Shown here in pieces: positions 44,556 to 52,771 of a stretch of DNA of 64,000 nt. Source of the DNA: an uncultured Lachnospiraceae bacterium (GTDB taxonomy: Bacteria > Bacillota > Clostridia > Lachnospirales > Lachnospiraceae); NCBI GenBank assembly GCA_910583615.1, contig CAJTXP010000017.1, forward strand, positions 1 to 64,000, read 5' to 3'. Both the position numbers and the translations under genes were made by a program. The first letter of the stretch is position 1. Every line of letters begins with the position of its first letter. The notes beneath the pieces are model-generated. The model saw only the letters and a list, made by a program, of their open reading frames with translations. It was not told where the DNA came from and searched no databases.

Positions 44556-44572
44556 AGCGAAGGAGATGACAA

Positions 44573-45091
44573 ATGACGAGAAGATTTCCGATCTTTCTGG
44601 ATATGACAGAGAAAGAGATTCATGTTTACGGTGCCGGAAAGATCGCGGCCCGAAGGGTGGAGACGCTGCTCATGTTTGCTCCATGTCTTACGGTCCATGC
44701 GCCGGAAGTCTCCGTACAGCTTCAGAAAGCGGCTTTGGAGGGGAGCCTCCGGATTCAAAAAGAAGTCTATCAGCCGGGAAGTATTCCTGCGGATGCATTT
44801 ATGGTGCTTGCCGCGACGGATGACCCCGCTGTGAATGACGATATATATGAAGAGTGCCGGGAAAAAGGGATCCTGGTCAATGTGTGCAGCGATCAGGCGC
44901 GCTGCGATTTCCACTTTCCGGGAATCGCAGTGAAAGATGATCTGGTGATCGGGATCAATGCCGGCGGGAAGAATCACAGACTGGCGAAAAGGTGGACGGA
45001 CAGAATAAGAAAAGAGGTAGAAGAAGATGGATATGATAATCAGGCCCAGAAGGCTTCGGACAACGGCAAACTTAAGGAAGATGGTACGTGA
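44573..45091 (+). CDS. Precorrin-2 dehydrogenase/sirohydrochlorin ferrochelatase-type (CysG N-terminal)
   Basis: This 172-residue protein of the Met8/CysG N-domain group oxidises precorrin-2 to sirohydrochlorin with NAD, with possible iron insertion. The Rossmann motif is GAGKIAARR (20-28) in place of the usual GGGxVAxRK, followed by 'VYQPGSIPADAFMVLAATDDPAVNDDI' and 'CSDQARCDFHFPGIAVKDDLVIGI'. It is shorter than the usual 200 or more residues, and its last 20 codons overlap hemB in another frame (65 bp). It supplies siroheme or cobalamin synthesis from tetrapyrrole precursors made with HemB and HemL. Confidence 0.85.
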   Translation: MTRRFPIFLDMTEKEIHVYGAGKIAARRVETLLMFAPCLTVHAPEVSVQLQKAALEGSLRIQKEVYQPGSIPADAFMVLAATDDPAVNDDIYEECREKGILVNVCSDQARCDFHFPGIAVKDDLVIGINAGGKNHRLAKRWTDRIRKEVEEDGYDNQAQKASDNGKLKEDGT

Positions 45092-46010
45092 GACGAGGAT
45101 GGATAAGAGCTCTCTTGTGTATCCCATGTTTGTAAAAGAGGGCGTGAACATAAAAGAGGAGATTCCGACCATGCCGGGGCAGTTCCGGTACAGCGTGGAC
45201 CGGATGCCGGAGATCCTGAATGAGATGGCAGATGCCGGGGTGGGAAATATCATGCTCTTTGGAATACCGGAGCACAAGGATGAGGCCGGAAGCGGAGCGT
45301 ATGCCTGTGACGGCATTATTCAAAAAGCGCTGGAAAAAGCGAAAAAAGAGGTCCCGGATCTGTTTTACATCGGGGATGTCTGTATGTGTGAGTATACAAG
45401 CCATGGACACTGCGGCATTCTGAAAGGAGAATATGTAGATAATGATCTGACGCTTGAGAAGCTTTCGCAGATCGCGGTGTCTCAGGTACAGGCCGGTGCG
45501 GATATGGTGGCGCCGTCCGATATGATGGACGGACACATCAGCGCGATCCGGGAAGGACTGGATCAGCACGGTTTTGCGACGACGCCGATCATGTCTTATG
45601 CAGTCAAATATGCGTCTGCGTTTTACGGCCCGTTCCGGGATGCGGCGGGCAGCGCTCCAGCGTTTGGAGACCGGAAGAGTTATCAGATGGATTATCACAA
45701 CCGCCGGGAAGGAATGAAGGAAGCGCTTCTGGATATTGATGAGGGAGCGGATATCATCATGGTAAAACCGGCCATGTCCTATCTGGACATGGTGCGTGAG
45801 ATCAAGGATGCAACGGACGTACCGATGGCGGCGTACAGCGTCAGCGGAGAATATGCCATGGTGAAGGCGGCGGCAAAGCTGGGATATGTGGATGAGGCTT
45901 CGATTCTCTGTGAGATGGCGGCATGCGCATATCGCGCAGGCGTGGACATCTATATGACTTATTATGCAAAAGAGCTGGCCTGCTTTATGGATGAAGGGAG
46001 GATCGGATAA
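45027..46010 (+). CDS. hemB: Delta-aminolevulinic acid dehydratase (porphobilinogen synthase)
   Basis: HemB condenses two 5-aminolevulinate molecules to porphobilinogen. The 327 residues are the normal size. The active-site lysines are Lys194 ('VKYASAFYGPFRD') and Lys247 ('MVKPAMSYLD'), and the cysteine-rich zinc motif 'CMCEYTSHGHC' (Cys119, 121, 129) marks a zinc-dependent enzyme. The stop codon shares a base with the hemL start (TAATG), so the two are coupled. Confidence 0.96.
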   Translation: MDMIIRPRRLRTTANLRKMVRETRMDKSSLVYPMFVKEGVNIKEEIPTMPGQFRYSVDRMPEILNEMADAGVGNIMLFGIPEHKDEAGSGAYACDGIIQKALEKAKKEVPDLFYIGDVCMCEYTSHGHCGILKGEYVDNDLTLEKLSQIAVSQVQAGADMVAPSDMMDGHISAIREGLDQHGFATTPIMSYAVKYASAFYGPFRDAAGSAPAFGDRKSYQMDYHNRREGMKEALLDIDEGADIIMVKPAMSYLDMVREIKDATDVPMAAYSVSGEYAMVKAAAKLGYVDEASILCEMAACAYRAGVDIYMTYYAKELACFMDEGRIG

Positions 46011-47293
46011 TGACAGGATCGGAAAAACTGTTTCAGGAAGCTGTAACACTGATTCCGGGCGGAGTGAACTCTCCGGTCCGTGCGTTCGGATCTGTAAATA
46101 TGACGCCCCGGTTTATCGCGTCCGCAGAAGGGGCATATCTGACGGATGTGGACGGAAACCGCTATCTTGACTATATCGGTTCCTGGGGGCCGATGATTCT
46201 GGGCCATGCAAACCCGCTGGTTCTTGAAAAAGTAGAAGAAGCATGCAGGAAGGGCCTGAGCTTTGGAGCGGCGACCGAGGCTGAAGTGGATATGGCCCGG
46301 CTGATCTGCAGCATGGTGCCGTCCGTTGAGATGGTGCGCATGGTGAATTCCGGTACGGAAGCGGTGATGAGCGCCGTCCGCGCGGCAAGAGGGTATACAG
46401 GAAGGGATAAGATCGTCAAATTCGAAGGCTGTTATCATGGACACAGCGACTCCATGCTGGTGAAAGCCGGATCCGGCGTTATGACTGCCGGAGTGCCGGA
46501 CAGCTCCGGAGTGCCGGCGGGATGTACAAAGGATACGCTTCTTGCAGGATATAATGATATTGCCAGTGTGGAAAAGCTGTTTGACGCATGCGGAAGTGAG
46601 ATTGCAGCAGTGATTATTGAGCCGGTGGGCGCCAATATGGGAGTCGTGCTTCCGGAAAAAGGATTTCTGGAGAACCTGCGCAGGCTCTGCACGGAAAACG
46701 GAACCGTGCTGATCTTTGACGAAGTCATCACCGGATTCCGCCTCGCCCGGGCAGGCGCACAGGAATATTTCGGAATCCAGGCGGATCTGACTACTTATGG
46801 AAAGATTATAGGAGGCGGCATGCCGGTGGGCGCTTACGGGGGAAAACGTGAAATCATGGAAGTGGTCGCTCCGGTGGGCAGTGTCTATCAGGCGGGAACT
46901 TTGAGCGGCAATCCGGTAGCCATGGCTGCAGGGCTTGCACAGCTTACGTATCTGAACGAATATCCCGGTGTCTATGAACAGCTTCAGAAAATGGGAGAAC
47001 TGCTTTATGGGGGAATGAGAGATATGTGTGAGGATCTCGGGCTTTCCTGCAGGGTGAGTTTTGCCGGTTCTCTTGGCTGCCTGTTCTTTACTTCAGAGGA
47101 GGTGACGGATTACAGAAGCGCGAAAGCCTCTGATACAGAGGCATTCTGCAGATATTTCCGCCATATGCTGGAGCATGGCATCTATATCGCGCCTTCCCAG
47201 TTTGAAGCGATGTTCCTCTGCGCCTCGCATACCGAAGAAAATATCCGTTATACATTGGACACTATGCACAAATATTTTGAAAAACAGTTTTAA
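46010..47293 (+). CDS. hemL: Glutamate-1-semialdehyde 2,1-aminomutase
   Basis: HemL is a PLP-dependent enzyme of the C5 pathway that makes 5-aminolevulinate from glutamate semialdehyde, the substrate of HemB. The 427 residues match the family; the PLP lysine is Lys265 in 'TTYGKIIGGGMPVGAYGG', and the N-terminal 'FQEAVTLIPGGVNSPVRAF' is typical. HemA, HemC and HemD are not in this window, so the rest of the pathway must be encoded elsewhere. No terminator is obvious before the next promoter. Confidence 0.96.
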   Translation: MTGSEKLFQEAVTLIPGGVNSPVRAFGSVNMTPRFIASAEGAYLTDVDGNRYLDYIGSWGPMILGHANPLVLEKVEEACRKGLSFGAATEAEVDMARLICSMVPSVEMVRMVNSGTEAVMSAVRAARGYTGRDKIVKFEGCYHGHSDSMLVKAGSGVMTAGVPDSSGVPAGCTKDTLLAGYNDIASVEKLFDACGSEIAAVIIEPVGANMGVVLPEKGFLENLRRLCTENGTVLIFDEVITGFRLARAGAQEYFGIQADLTTYGKIIGGGMPVGAYGGKREIMEVVAPVGSVYQAGTLSGNPVAMAAGLAQLTYLNEYPGVYEQLQKMGELLYGGMRDMCEDLGLSCRVSFAGSLGCLFFTSEEVTDYRSAKASDTEAFCRYFRHMLEHGIYIAPSQFEAMFLCASHTEENIRYTLDTMHKYFEKQF

Positions 47294-47299
47294 ACCCTA

Positions 47300-47328
47300 T
47301 TAACAAACGACAGAAAATGTGGTAAAAT
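47300..47328 (+). promoter_or_regulatory. Promoter of the lactonase-family gene
   Basis: TTAACA (47300-47305), a 17-nt spacer and TAAAAT (47323-47328). The leader that follows contains the hairpin GCAGAG/CTCTGC before the ribosome binding site. Confidence 0.6.
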
Positions 47329-47433
47329 TGTTACAGGTGTGAGCAGAGCGCAGAAAACAGTTCTCTGCAGAGGAGAGACGGATTGTTTTCTCCATCCATT
47401 TTGAAGAGACTTCATGAGAGGAGCATCTGTACT

Positions 47434-48489
47434 ATGGACCAGAAAAAATACGTAGCTTATGTGGGAACTTATACCCATGGAAGCAGCAAAGGCATTCATA
47501 TCTATGACCTGGATGTGGAGAACGGAAGGGCTGTGGAACGCAAAGTCGTTCCGATTAACAATCCTTCCTACATTAAAAAGTCACATAATGAAAAATATCT
47601 GTATTCAATCTCAGATGAAGGCGTTCAGTCGTTCCGGATTCTTCCGGACGGAGATCTGGAACCGATGAACAGCGCGTCAGTTCATGGTATGAGAGGGTGT
47701 TATCTGTCTACGGACAGGGACGACCGCTTTCTGTTCGTGGGCGGCTGGCATGACGGCAAGGTGACGGTCATGCGCCTGAATGATGACGGAACGATCGGGG
47801 AAATGGCGGACGACGTTTTTCATAAAGGGCTGGGGAGCGTGGCGGAGCGTAACTTCCGTCCCCATGTGAACTGTGTGAACATCACGCCGGATCAGAAATA
47901 TCTGTGCGCGGTGGATCTGGGAGTGGATCAGGTAAAGATCTACAGGTTCAATCATGATACAGGGAAGATTCAGCTGATTGACATATTACGCTGCGAGCAG
48001 GAGAGCGCGCCGCGGATTATTAAATTCAGCCCGGATGGCAGGTTTGCATATCTGATCTGTGAACTGAAGAATTACATCAGTGTTTATTCGTATCGTGATT
48101 CGTCAAGAGGACCGGTGTTCGAGCTGATTCAGACCGTCCACACCAGAAGCAAATATCATTCGCAGGTAAGTGCAGCCTGCGTGCTCCGGTTTTCCAAAGA
48201 CTGGAAATATGTGCTCTGTTCCAATGCAGGCGATAATACCATGGGGATTCTGAAGGTGGACAACGAAACCGGGATGCTGGAGATGATCTGTATTCTGCCC
48301 ATCAGCGGGGATTATCCGAAAGCAGGAGACTTTTTCCCGGACAACCGTCATTTTATGTCTCTGAACCATGAGACGAACAGCATCACGATCTTCAGGATCA
48401 ATTATGAAAAGAAATATTTCAGCATGTGGGGCAGGCCCATGAAGGTGGAGACGCCCAACTGCATTCTCGTGTCTGAGGTACAGGGCTGA
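47434..48489 (+). CDS. Lactonase-family beta-propeller protein (6-phosphogluconolactonase type)
   Basis: This 351-residue seven-bladed propeller is of the YbhE/Pgl family (PF10282). It starts 'KKYVAYVGTYTHGSSKGIHIYDLD', with later 'RPHVNCVNITPDQKYLCAVDLGVDQVKIY' and 'APRIIKFSPDGRFAYLICEL', the family's typical blade sequences. Some members hydrolyse 6-phosphogluconolactone; others have different or unknown substrates, so the reaction is not certain. The start at 47434 has GAGAGGAG 11 nt upstream; an in-frame TTG reading from 47383 is less likely. It has its own promoter. Confidence 0.82.
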   Translation: MDQKKYVAYVGTYTHGSSKGIHIYDLDVENGRAVERKVVPINNPSYIKKSHNEKYLYSISDEGVQSFRILPDGDLEPMNSASVHGMRGCYLSTDRDDRFLFVGGWHDGKVTVMRLNDDGTIGEMADDVFHKGLGSVAERNFRPHVNCVNITPDQKYLCAVDLGVDQVKIYRFNHDTGKIQLIDILRCEQESAPRIIKFSPDGRFAYLICELKNYISVYSYRDSSRGPVFELIQTVHTRSKYHSQVSAACVLRFSKDWKYVLCSNAGDNTMGILKVDNETGMLEMICILPISGDYPKAGDFFPDNRHFMSLNHETNSITIFRINYEKKYFSMWGRPMKVETPNCILVSEVQG

Positions 48490-48509
48490 ATATACAGAAG
48501 AAAGTAAAG

Positions 48510-48538
48510 CTGTCTGTGCAGCGTTACAATTATATAAT
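48510..48538 (+). promoter_or_regulatory. Possible promoter of pduL-ackA
   Basis: A perfect TATAAT (48533-48538) lies 23 nt before the pduL start, with a weak -35 (CTGTCT, 48510-48515) at 17-nt spacing. Confidence 0.5.
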
Positions 48539-48560
48539 TTAAGAAAAGGAGAATGATAAT

Positions 48561-49127
48561 ATGAATTTTATCGTTGAGACATCCGCCCGTCACGTACATG
48601 TTTCCCAGGAGGATCTGGAGACCTTATTCGGCAAAGGGTATGAACTGACCAAGAAGAAAGACCTCTCCCAGCCGGGACAGTACGCATGCAATGAGAAGGT
48701 TACGATCGTAGGCAGCAAGAAGGAGATGGCTGCTTCCATTCTCGGACCGGTTCGTCCGGCAAGCCAGGTGGAGATTTCTCTGACTGACGCACGTTCCATC
48801 GGTGTGGACGCTCCGGTTCGCGAGTCCGGTGATGTTGCAGGCAGCGGTGCATGCAGGCTGGTCGGCCCCTGCGGCGAAGTAGAACTGAAAGAGGGCGTGA
48901 TCGCTGCAAAACGTCACATTCATGCAACCCCGGAAGATGCAGAGAAGCTTGGCGTGAAGGATAAGGACGTTGTATCTGTAAAGATCGATACCGATGGCAG
49001 AAGCCTGGTATTCGGCGATGTGGTCGTACGTGTCAGCCCGAAATTTGCACTGGCTATGCATATCGATACCGATGAGTCCAATGCGGCGGGATGCGGAAGA
49101 GAAGTATACGGCGAGATTGTAAAATAA
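48561..49127 (+). CDS. pduL: PduL-type phosphate acyltransferase (phosphotransacetylase)
   Basis: This 188-residue PduL-family enzyme interconverts acyl-CoA and acyl phosphate. Two metal-binding His pairs are visible: 'ARHVHVS' (His11, His13) and 'KRHIHATP' (His119, His121). No encapsulation peptide is present at the N-terminus, so it is probably the cytosolic, housekeeping form that replaces Pta. It lies 41 bp before ackA, and together they make acetate and ATP from acetyl-CoA. Confidence 0.93.
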   Translation: MNFIVETSARHVHVSQEDLETLFGKGYELTKKKDLSQPGQYACNEKVTIVGSKKEMAASILGPVRPASQVEISLTDARSIGVDAPVRESGDVAGSGACRLVGPCGEVELKEGVIAAKRHIHATPEDAEKLGVKDKDVVSVKIDTDGRSLVFGDVVVRVSPKFALAMHIDTDESNAAGCGREVYGEIVK

Positions 49128-49168
49128 TTATCAGAACATAAAAATTTCAAACAGGAGAATACATAGGT

Positions 49169-50362
49169 ATGAAAATTTTAGTTATCAACTGCGGAAGCTC
49201 TTCTCTGAAATATCAGCTGATTGATATGACGGATGAGAGCGTGGTGGCAAAGGGTCTGTGCGAGAGAATCGGTATTGAGGGCTCTGTGCTGACACATCAG
49301 CCGACAGGCAAAGACAAATATGTGATCGAGCAGCCCATGCCGGATCACAAGGTTGCAATCGGACTGGTTCTGGATGCGCTTCAGGATCCGGAGCACGGCG
49401 TGGTAAAGAGCACGGATGAGATCGCGGCAGTCGGCCACCGCGTACTTCATGCAGGAACCAAGTACTGCGAATCCATCGTTGTGGATGAGGATGTGAAGAA
49501 GACAATCAAAGACTGCTTTGACCTTGGACCGCTGCACAATCCGGCGAACCTCATGGGCATTGAGGCATGCGAGGCAGTGATGCCAGGCAAGAAAAATGTG
49601 GCTGTATGGGATACCGGTTTTGGCATGTCCATGCCGGAGAAGGCATATCTCTATGCGATCCCGTATGAATATTTTGAGAAATATGAAATCCGCAGATACG
49701 GCTTCCACGGAACCAGCCATATGTTCGTATCCGGCGAAGCGATCAAGTTCGGCGGACTTGATCCGGAGAAGGCAAAAGTAATCGTATGTCATCTGGGCAA
49801 CGGCGCGAGTATCTCTGCTTCCATCGGAGGAAAATGCGTGGATACCAGTATGGGACTGACTCCTCTGGAAGGCCTGATCATGGGAACCAGAAGCGGCGAC
49901 GTTGATCCGGCAGTGTGTCAGTTTATCTGCAACAAAGAGGGAATCGATATCAATGAGATGCTGAACATTCTGAACAAGAAGTCCGGTGTGCTGGGTATCA
50001 GCGGCGTGTCCAGCGATTTCCGCGATATCGAGGCGGCGAGAGCGGCAGGCAACGAAAGAGCAGCTGCGGCACTGGAAGCGTTCATCTACCGCGTAGTAAA
50101 ATATATCGGCGCTTATACGGCAGCCATGAACGGCGTGGATGCCATCGCATTTACGGCAGGCGTCGGTGAGAATGACATCAAGACCAGAAAGGCAATCTGC
50201 GAGTACCTCGGTTATCTCGGCGTGAAGATCGACGATGAGGCAAACAACATCCGCGGCGAGAGAAGAGTGATCTCCTCCGCAGATTCCAAAGTAAAGGTTA
50301 TGCTGATTCCGACCAACGAAGAGCTGGCGATCGCGAGAGAGACTCTGAGACTGACGAAATAA
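49169..50362 (+). CDS. ackA: Acetate kinase
   Basis: The 397 residues carry the family motifs 'ILVINCGSSSLKYQL' at the N-terminus, 'GFHGTSH' and 'GLTPLEGLIMGTRSGDVDP', plus 'FTAGVGEN'. It transfers phosphate from acetyl phosphate to ADP. It is co-transcribed with pduL and probably highly expressed. A reading frame of 518 codons on the opposite strand across this gene is a shadow. Confidence 0.97.
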   Translation: MKILVINCGSSSLKYQLIDMTDESVVAKGLCERIGIEGSVLTHQPTGKDKYVIEQPMPDHKVAIGLVLDALQDPEHGVVKSTDEIAAVGHRVLHAGTKYCESIVVDEDVKKTIKDCFDLGPLHNPANLMGIEACEAVMPGKKNVAVWDTGFGMSMPEKAYLYAIPYEYFEKYEIRRYGFHGTSHMFVSGEAIKFGGLDPEKAKVIVCHLGNGASISASIGGKCVDTSMGLTPLEGLIMGTRSGDVDPAVCQFICNKEGIDINEMLNILNKKSGVLGISGVSSDFRDIEAARAAGNERAAAALEAFIYRVVKYIGAYTAAMNGVDAIAFTAGVGENDIKTRKAICEYLGYLGVKIDDEANNIRGERRVISSADSKVKVMLIPTNEELAIARETLRLTK

Positions 50363-50372
50363 AAAAGCGGCG

Positions 50373-50422
50373 GTTTTGTCCGTCTCATTCGGACAGGTTT
50401 GTTCGTCTGTGACGGACAAAAC
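50373..50422. other. Long inverted repeat after ackA
   Basis: GTTTTGTCCGTC (50373-50384) pairs perfectly with GACGGACAAAAC (50411-50422), a 12-bp stem with a 26-nt loop. No T-tract follows on the plus strand. On the minus strand the stem is followed, 6 bases later, by TTTTTT. It probably forms the 3' end of the pduL-ackA mRNA. The rest of this 274-bp gap holds the rpmF promoter and leader only. Confidence 0.6.
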
Positions 50423-50520
50423 GGTTTCGGTGTCCGCTCCAATCCACACAGAGCTGCAGAGCACAGACCCTGCCCAGCCGTGAAAAGAAACGTTCCACCT
50501 GTAGGGATTGAAAAAACTGC

Positions 50521-50549
50521 TTGACATTCCTGTATCTGGTATGTATAAT
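50521..50549 (+). promoter_or_regulatory. Promoter of rpmF
   Basis: Perfect consensus: TTGACA (50521-50526), 17-nt spacer, TATAAT (50544-50549). The start site would be near 50556, giving an 80-nt leader before the GTG start of rpmF. Confidence 0.9.
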
Positions 50550-50636
50550 ACAAAGAGTGTGAATGATTCGGGCTGCTTCTGTGCGGTTTCGATGAATGAC
50601 GAACTGACTCGAGAAAGCATAGAGGAGGTGTAATCT

Positions 50637-50816
50637 GTGTCTATTTGTCCAAAGAATAAATCTTCCAAAGGAAGAAGAGATAAGAGAAGAGCAAACTGGA
50701 AAATGAGCGCTCCGAACCTGGTAAAGTGCAGCAAATGCGGTGCTCTTATGATGCCTCATAGAGTATGCAAGGCCTGTGGCTCTTACAACAAAAAAGAGAT
50801 CATTGCAGTTGATTGA
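50637..50816 (+). CDS. rpmF: 50S ribosomal protein L32
   Basis: The 59 residues start 'SICPKNKSSKGRRDKRRANW', the L32 signature, and carry a zinc ribbon with Cys31, Cys34, Cys44 and Cys47 ('CSKCGALMMPHRVCKACG'). The start codon is GTG with AGGAGGTG 7 nt upstream. It has its own strong promoter and terminator. In many Firmicutes it lies between yceD and plsX; here no yceD-like gene is seen before it, and plsX is 6.7 kb downstream. Confidence 0.96.
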   Translation: MSICPKNKSSKGRRDKRRANWKMSAPNLVKCSKCGALMMPHRVCKACGSYNKKEIIAVD

Positions 50817-50833
50817 TTATTTGGAAAGTCAGT

Positions 50834-50877
50834 AAATACAAGGGTTTAACAGATGTTGTTGAATCCTTGTATTTTTT
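50834..50877 (+). terminator. rpmF terminator
   Basis: AAATACAAGG (50834-50843) pairs with CCTTGTATTT (50865-50874), with further inner pairing, followed by a T-run to 50877. Confidence 0.85.
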
Positions 50878-50928
50878 ATACCCAATTACATCGAAATCTG
50901 CTATAATATACAAAAAGGAGGATGACAT

Positions 50929-51171
50929 ATGAACAACGAATTGAAAATGGCAGTGAATGCCATCGTGGAAGAAATAAGCAGGACAGAAGAGCGAATCAAT
51001 AAACGACTGGATAAAATGGATCAGCGTTTTGATAAGATGGAATTACAATTGGAATCCATGCAGCATGATATAAACGCCTGTAAGCTGGAAACGAGCACGG
51101 TAGACATTCTTCTCAGGAAGATTGAGCAGTTGGAAAGAAGGATCGAGGAGCTGGAGAAAAAAACAGCATAG
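50929..51171 (+). CDS. Small coiled-coil protein, unknown function
   Basis: This 80-residue, strongly charged protein is almost entirely heptad-like helix ('INKRLDKMDQRFDKMELQLESM', later 'LLRKIEQLERRIEELEKKTA'). No family is recognised; small coiled coils like this are common in Lachnospiraceae genomes. AAAAAGGAGG lies 8 nt before the ATG, and TATAAT at 50902-50907 is a possible -10. It converges on the response regulator gene with 13 bp between stop codons. Confidence 0.7.
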   Translation: MNNELKMAVNAIVEEISRTEERINKRLDKMDQRFDKMELQLESMQHDINACKLETSTVDILLRKIEQLERRIEELEKKTA

Positions 51172-51184
51172 ATTCCCGATCCAT

Positions 51185-52771
51185 CTAAGCTTTCGACTGC
51201 TCTGCAGTCCGGTATTCGGACGGAGTCATACCATAGTATCGCTTGAACAGCCGGCTGAAGTAGAGCTGGTCTTCAAAGCCGACAGATATTGCCACTTCTT
51301 TGATATAGCTGTTTTTGTCTTTCAGCATTTTCCCCGCTTTGGTCATTCGAAGATTGTTAATACAGGCGTTGATGCTGCCGCCGGTTTCTTCCTTGAAGAT
51401 ACGGCACAGATAGCCGGAGCTTAAACCGACGTGTTCGGACACGGAAGCAAGGCTGATCTTGTGCTGATAGTTGTTCTTTATGTAATCAAGAGCCTGAGAT
51501 ACTTCGGGGCTGTAATTCTCAGAAGAATGCTTTGTGACTGGTTCCGGTGCAAAAAGGGCGGTCAGGGCATCATCCAGATTTTTCTCCAGTTCTTCTCTGG
51601 TCAGAGAGTTTCTCATAAATTCTGCACTGTCGACAATTTGATCATGGGCAGCGGAGCTGATATCCGGTGTCTGGTATTCCAGTTCGCCCAAAAGGCGGAC
51701 GCAGTACTGAATGATCCTGGAAGGCAGTACATGGTTATCCCTGCAGGTATCAAGAAGCTCATGAAAACGGCGGGAGGAGTACTCCAGGCGCTGCTCATCA
51801 GGTATGGACAGGATCCTGGCTGCCAGTTCTTTATAGGTAAGGCCGGGGACGGCGGAAGAGACAGACAGGGAGCAGGCTTCCACCTGGCCCAGAGGGCCGT
51901 AAAAACACAGTTCCAGCAGGTCCTGAAAATTATGGTAGATCCTGCGCGCTTCTTGCAGGTCAGGGACATCACTCTGATACAGAATGGCAGGTGACAGAGA
52001 CATATAATACTGGAACAACTGCGCGATCCGGGCAGCAAGACCGGCAAGCGTGCTTTGATGAATCCGGAGTTCGGATTCAGGAATCAGCAGCAGTGTGTTG
52101 CTGGTGCTGAAGAGGATGATCCGTCTCTGGTCGAAATGTTCCAGTGCATTTTTCAGAGTGCTCTGAATCAGATCAATGGAGGGCAGCGGTTCCAGGTTCT
52201 GTGTGTACCAGTCAAAAGAAATCTGACAAAGGGCAAAGGGTTCCAGCTTTTCGGCGGAAAAATTTGTGACGCTGCACAGAGTATCCAGCTCATAGTGTTT
52301 ATTTGCAAAAAATTCCCGCCAGGCAGCATGGCGTTCCTGATTGTGGATGAATTCCTGGCTGGTCTGAAGATTTTTTTCATCTTCTCTGGCTTTCTGATCC
52401 AGCTTTTCTTTGATCTTCTGAAGCTGTGCGGTCAGTTCTTCGGGGCTGATGCTGACCTTCAGAATGTAATCTGCGGCGCCGAGGACCAGGGCTGTCCGGA
52501 CATAATTAAAGTCTTCATAGTTGCTGATAACAAGAAATTCACAGGGGATTTCTTTTTTCTGCACTTCGCGGATCAATTCGATCCCGTCCATGATCGGCAT
52601 CTTCAGATCACAGATGATCAGATCCGGATGAAAACGGCAGGCCATATCCAGAGCTTCTTCTCCGTTGGAAGCAGTCGCGCATATATGAAATCCAAGCGTG
52701 TTCCAGTCAATCATGGAACGCAGCGCGATTTTTACAATGGGTTCGTCATCAACGATCAGTACCTGGTACAT
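51185..52771 (-). CDS. YesN-type response regulator with AraC DNA-binding domain
   Basis: The 528 residues comprise a receiver domain (about 1-120) with acidic pair Asp8-Asp9 and phospho-acceptor Asp55 ('IICDLKMP'), a central region (about 130-410) and a C-terminal AraC/XylS double HTH (about 425-522, 'SVSEHVGLSSGYLCRIFKEETG' and 'EVAISVGFEDQLYFSRLFKRYYGMTPSEYR'). GGAGG lies 5 nt before the ATG at 52771. It overlaps the histidine kinase gene by 23 bp and is its partner. It probably activates the divergent PTS genes through the ATAATCCATA repeats. Confidence 0.93.
   Translation of the reverse strand: MYQVLIVDDEPIVKIALRSMIDWNTLGFHICATASNGEEALDMACRFHPDLIICDLKMPIMDGIELIREVQKKEIPCEFLVISNYEDFNYVRTALVLGAADYILKVSISPEELTAQLQKIKEKLDQKAREDEKNLQTSQEFIHNQERHAAWREFFANKHYELDTLCSVTNFSAEKLEPFALCQISFDWYTQNLEPLPSIDLIQSTLKNALEHFDQRRIILFSTSNTLLLIPESELRIHQSTLAGLAARIAQLFQYYMSLSPAILYQSDVPDLQEARRIYHNFQDLLELCFYGPLGQVEACSLSVSSAVPGLTYKELAARILSIPDEQRLEYSSRRFHELLDTCRDNHVLPSRIIQYCVRLLGELEYQTPDISSAAHDQIVDSAEFMRNSLTREELEKNLDDALTALFAPEPVTKHSSENYSPEVSQALDYIKNNYQHKISLASVSEHVGLSSGYLCRIFKEETGGSINACINNLRMTKAGKMLKDKNSYIKEVAISVGFEDQLYFSRLFKRYYGMTPSEYRTAEQSKA

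Noticed and set aside
44426..44572. Riboswitch upstream of the tetrapyrrole genes
   Set aside because: The leader is about 140 nt with no cobalamin-type conserved boxes or strong terminator hairpin that I can see.
49178..50734. 518-codon frame antisense to ackA and its downstream gap
   Set aside because: ackA on the other strand is full length and highly conserved; the antisense product matches nothing and reflects codon bias.
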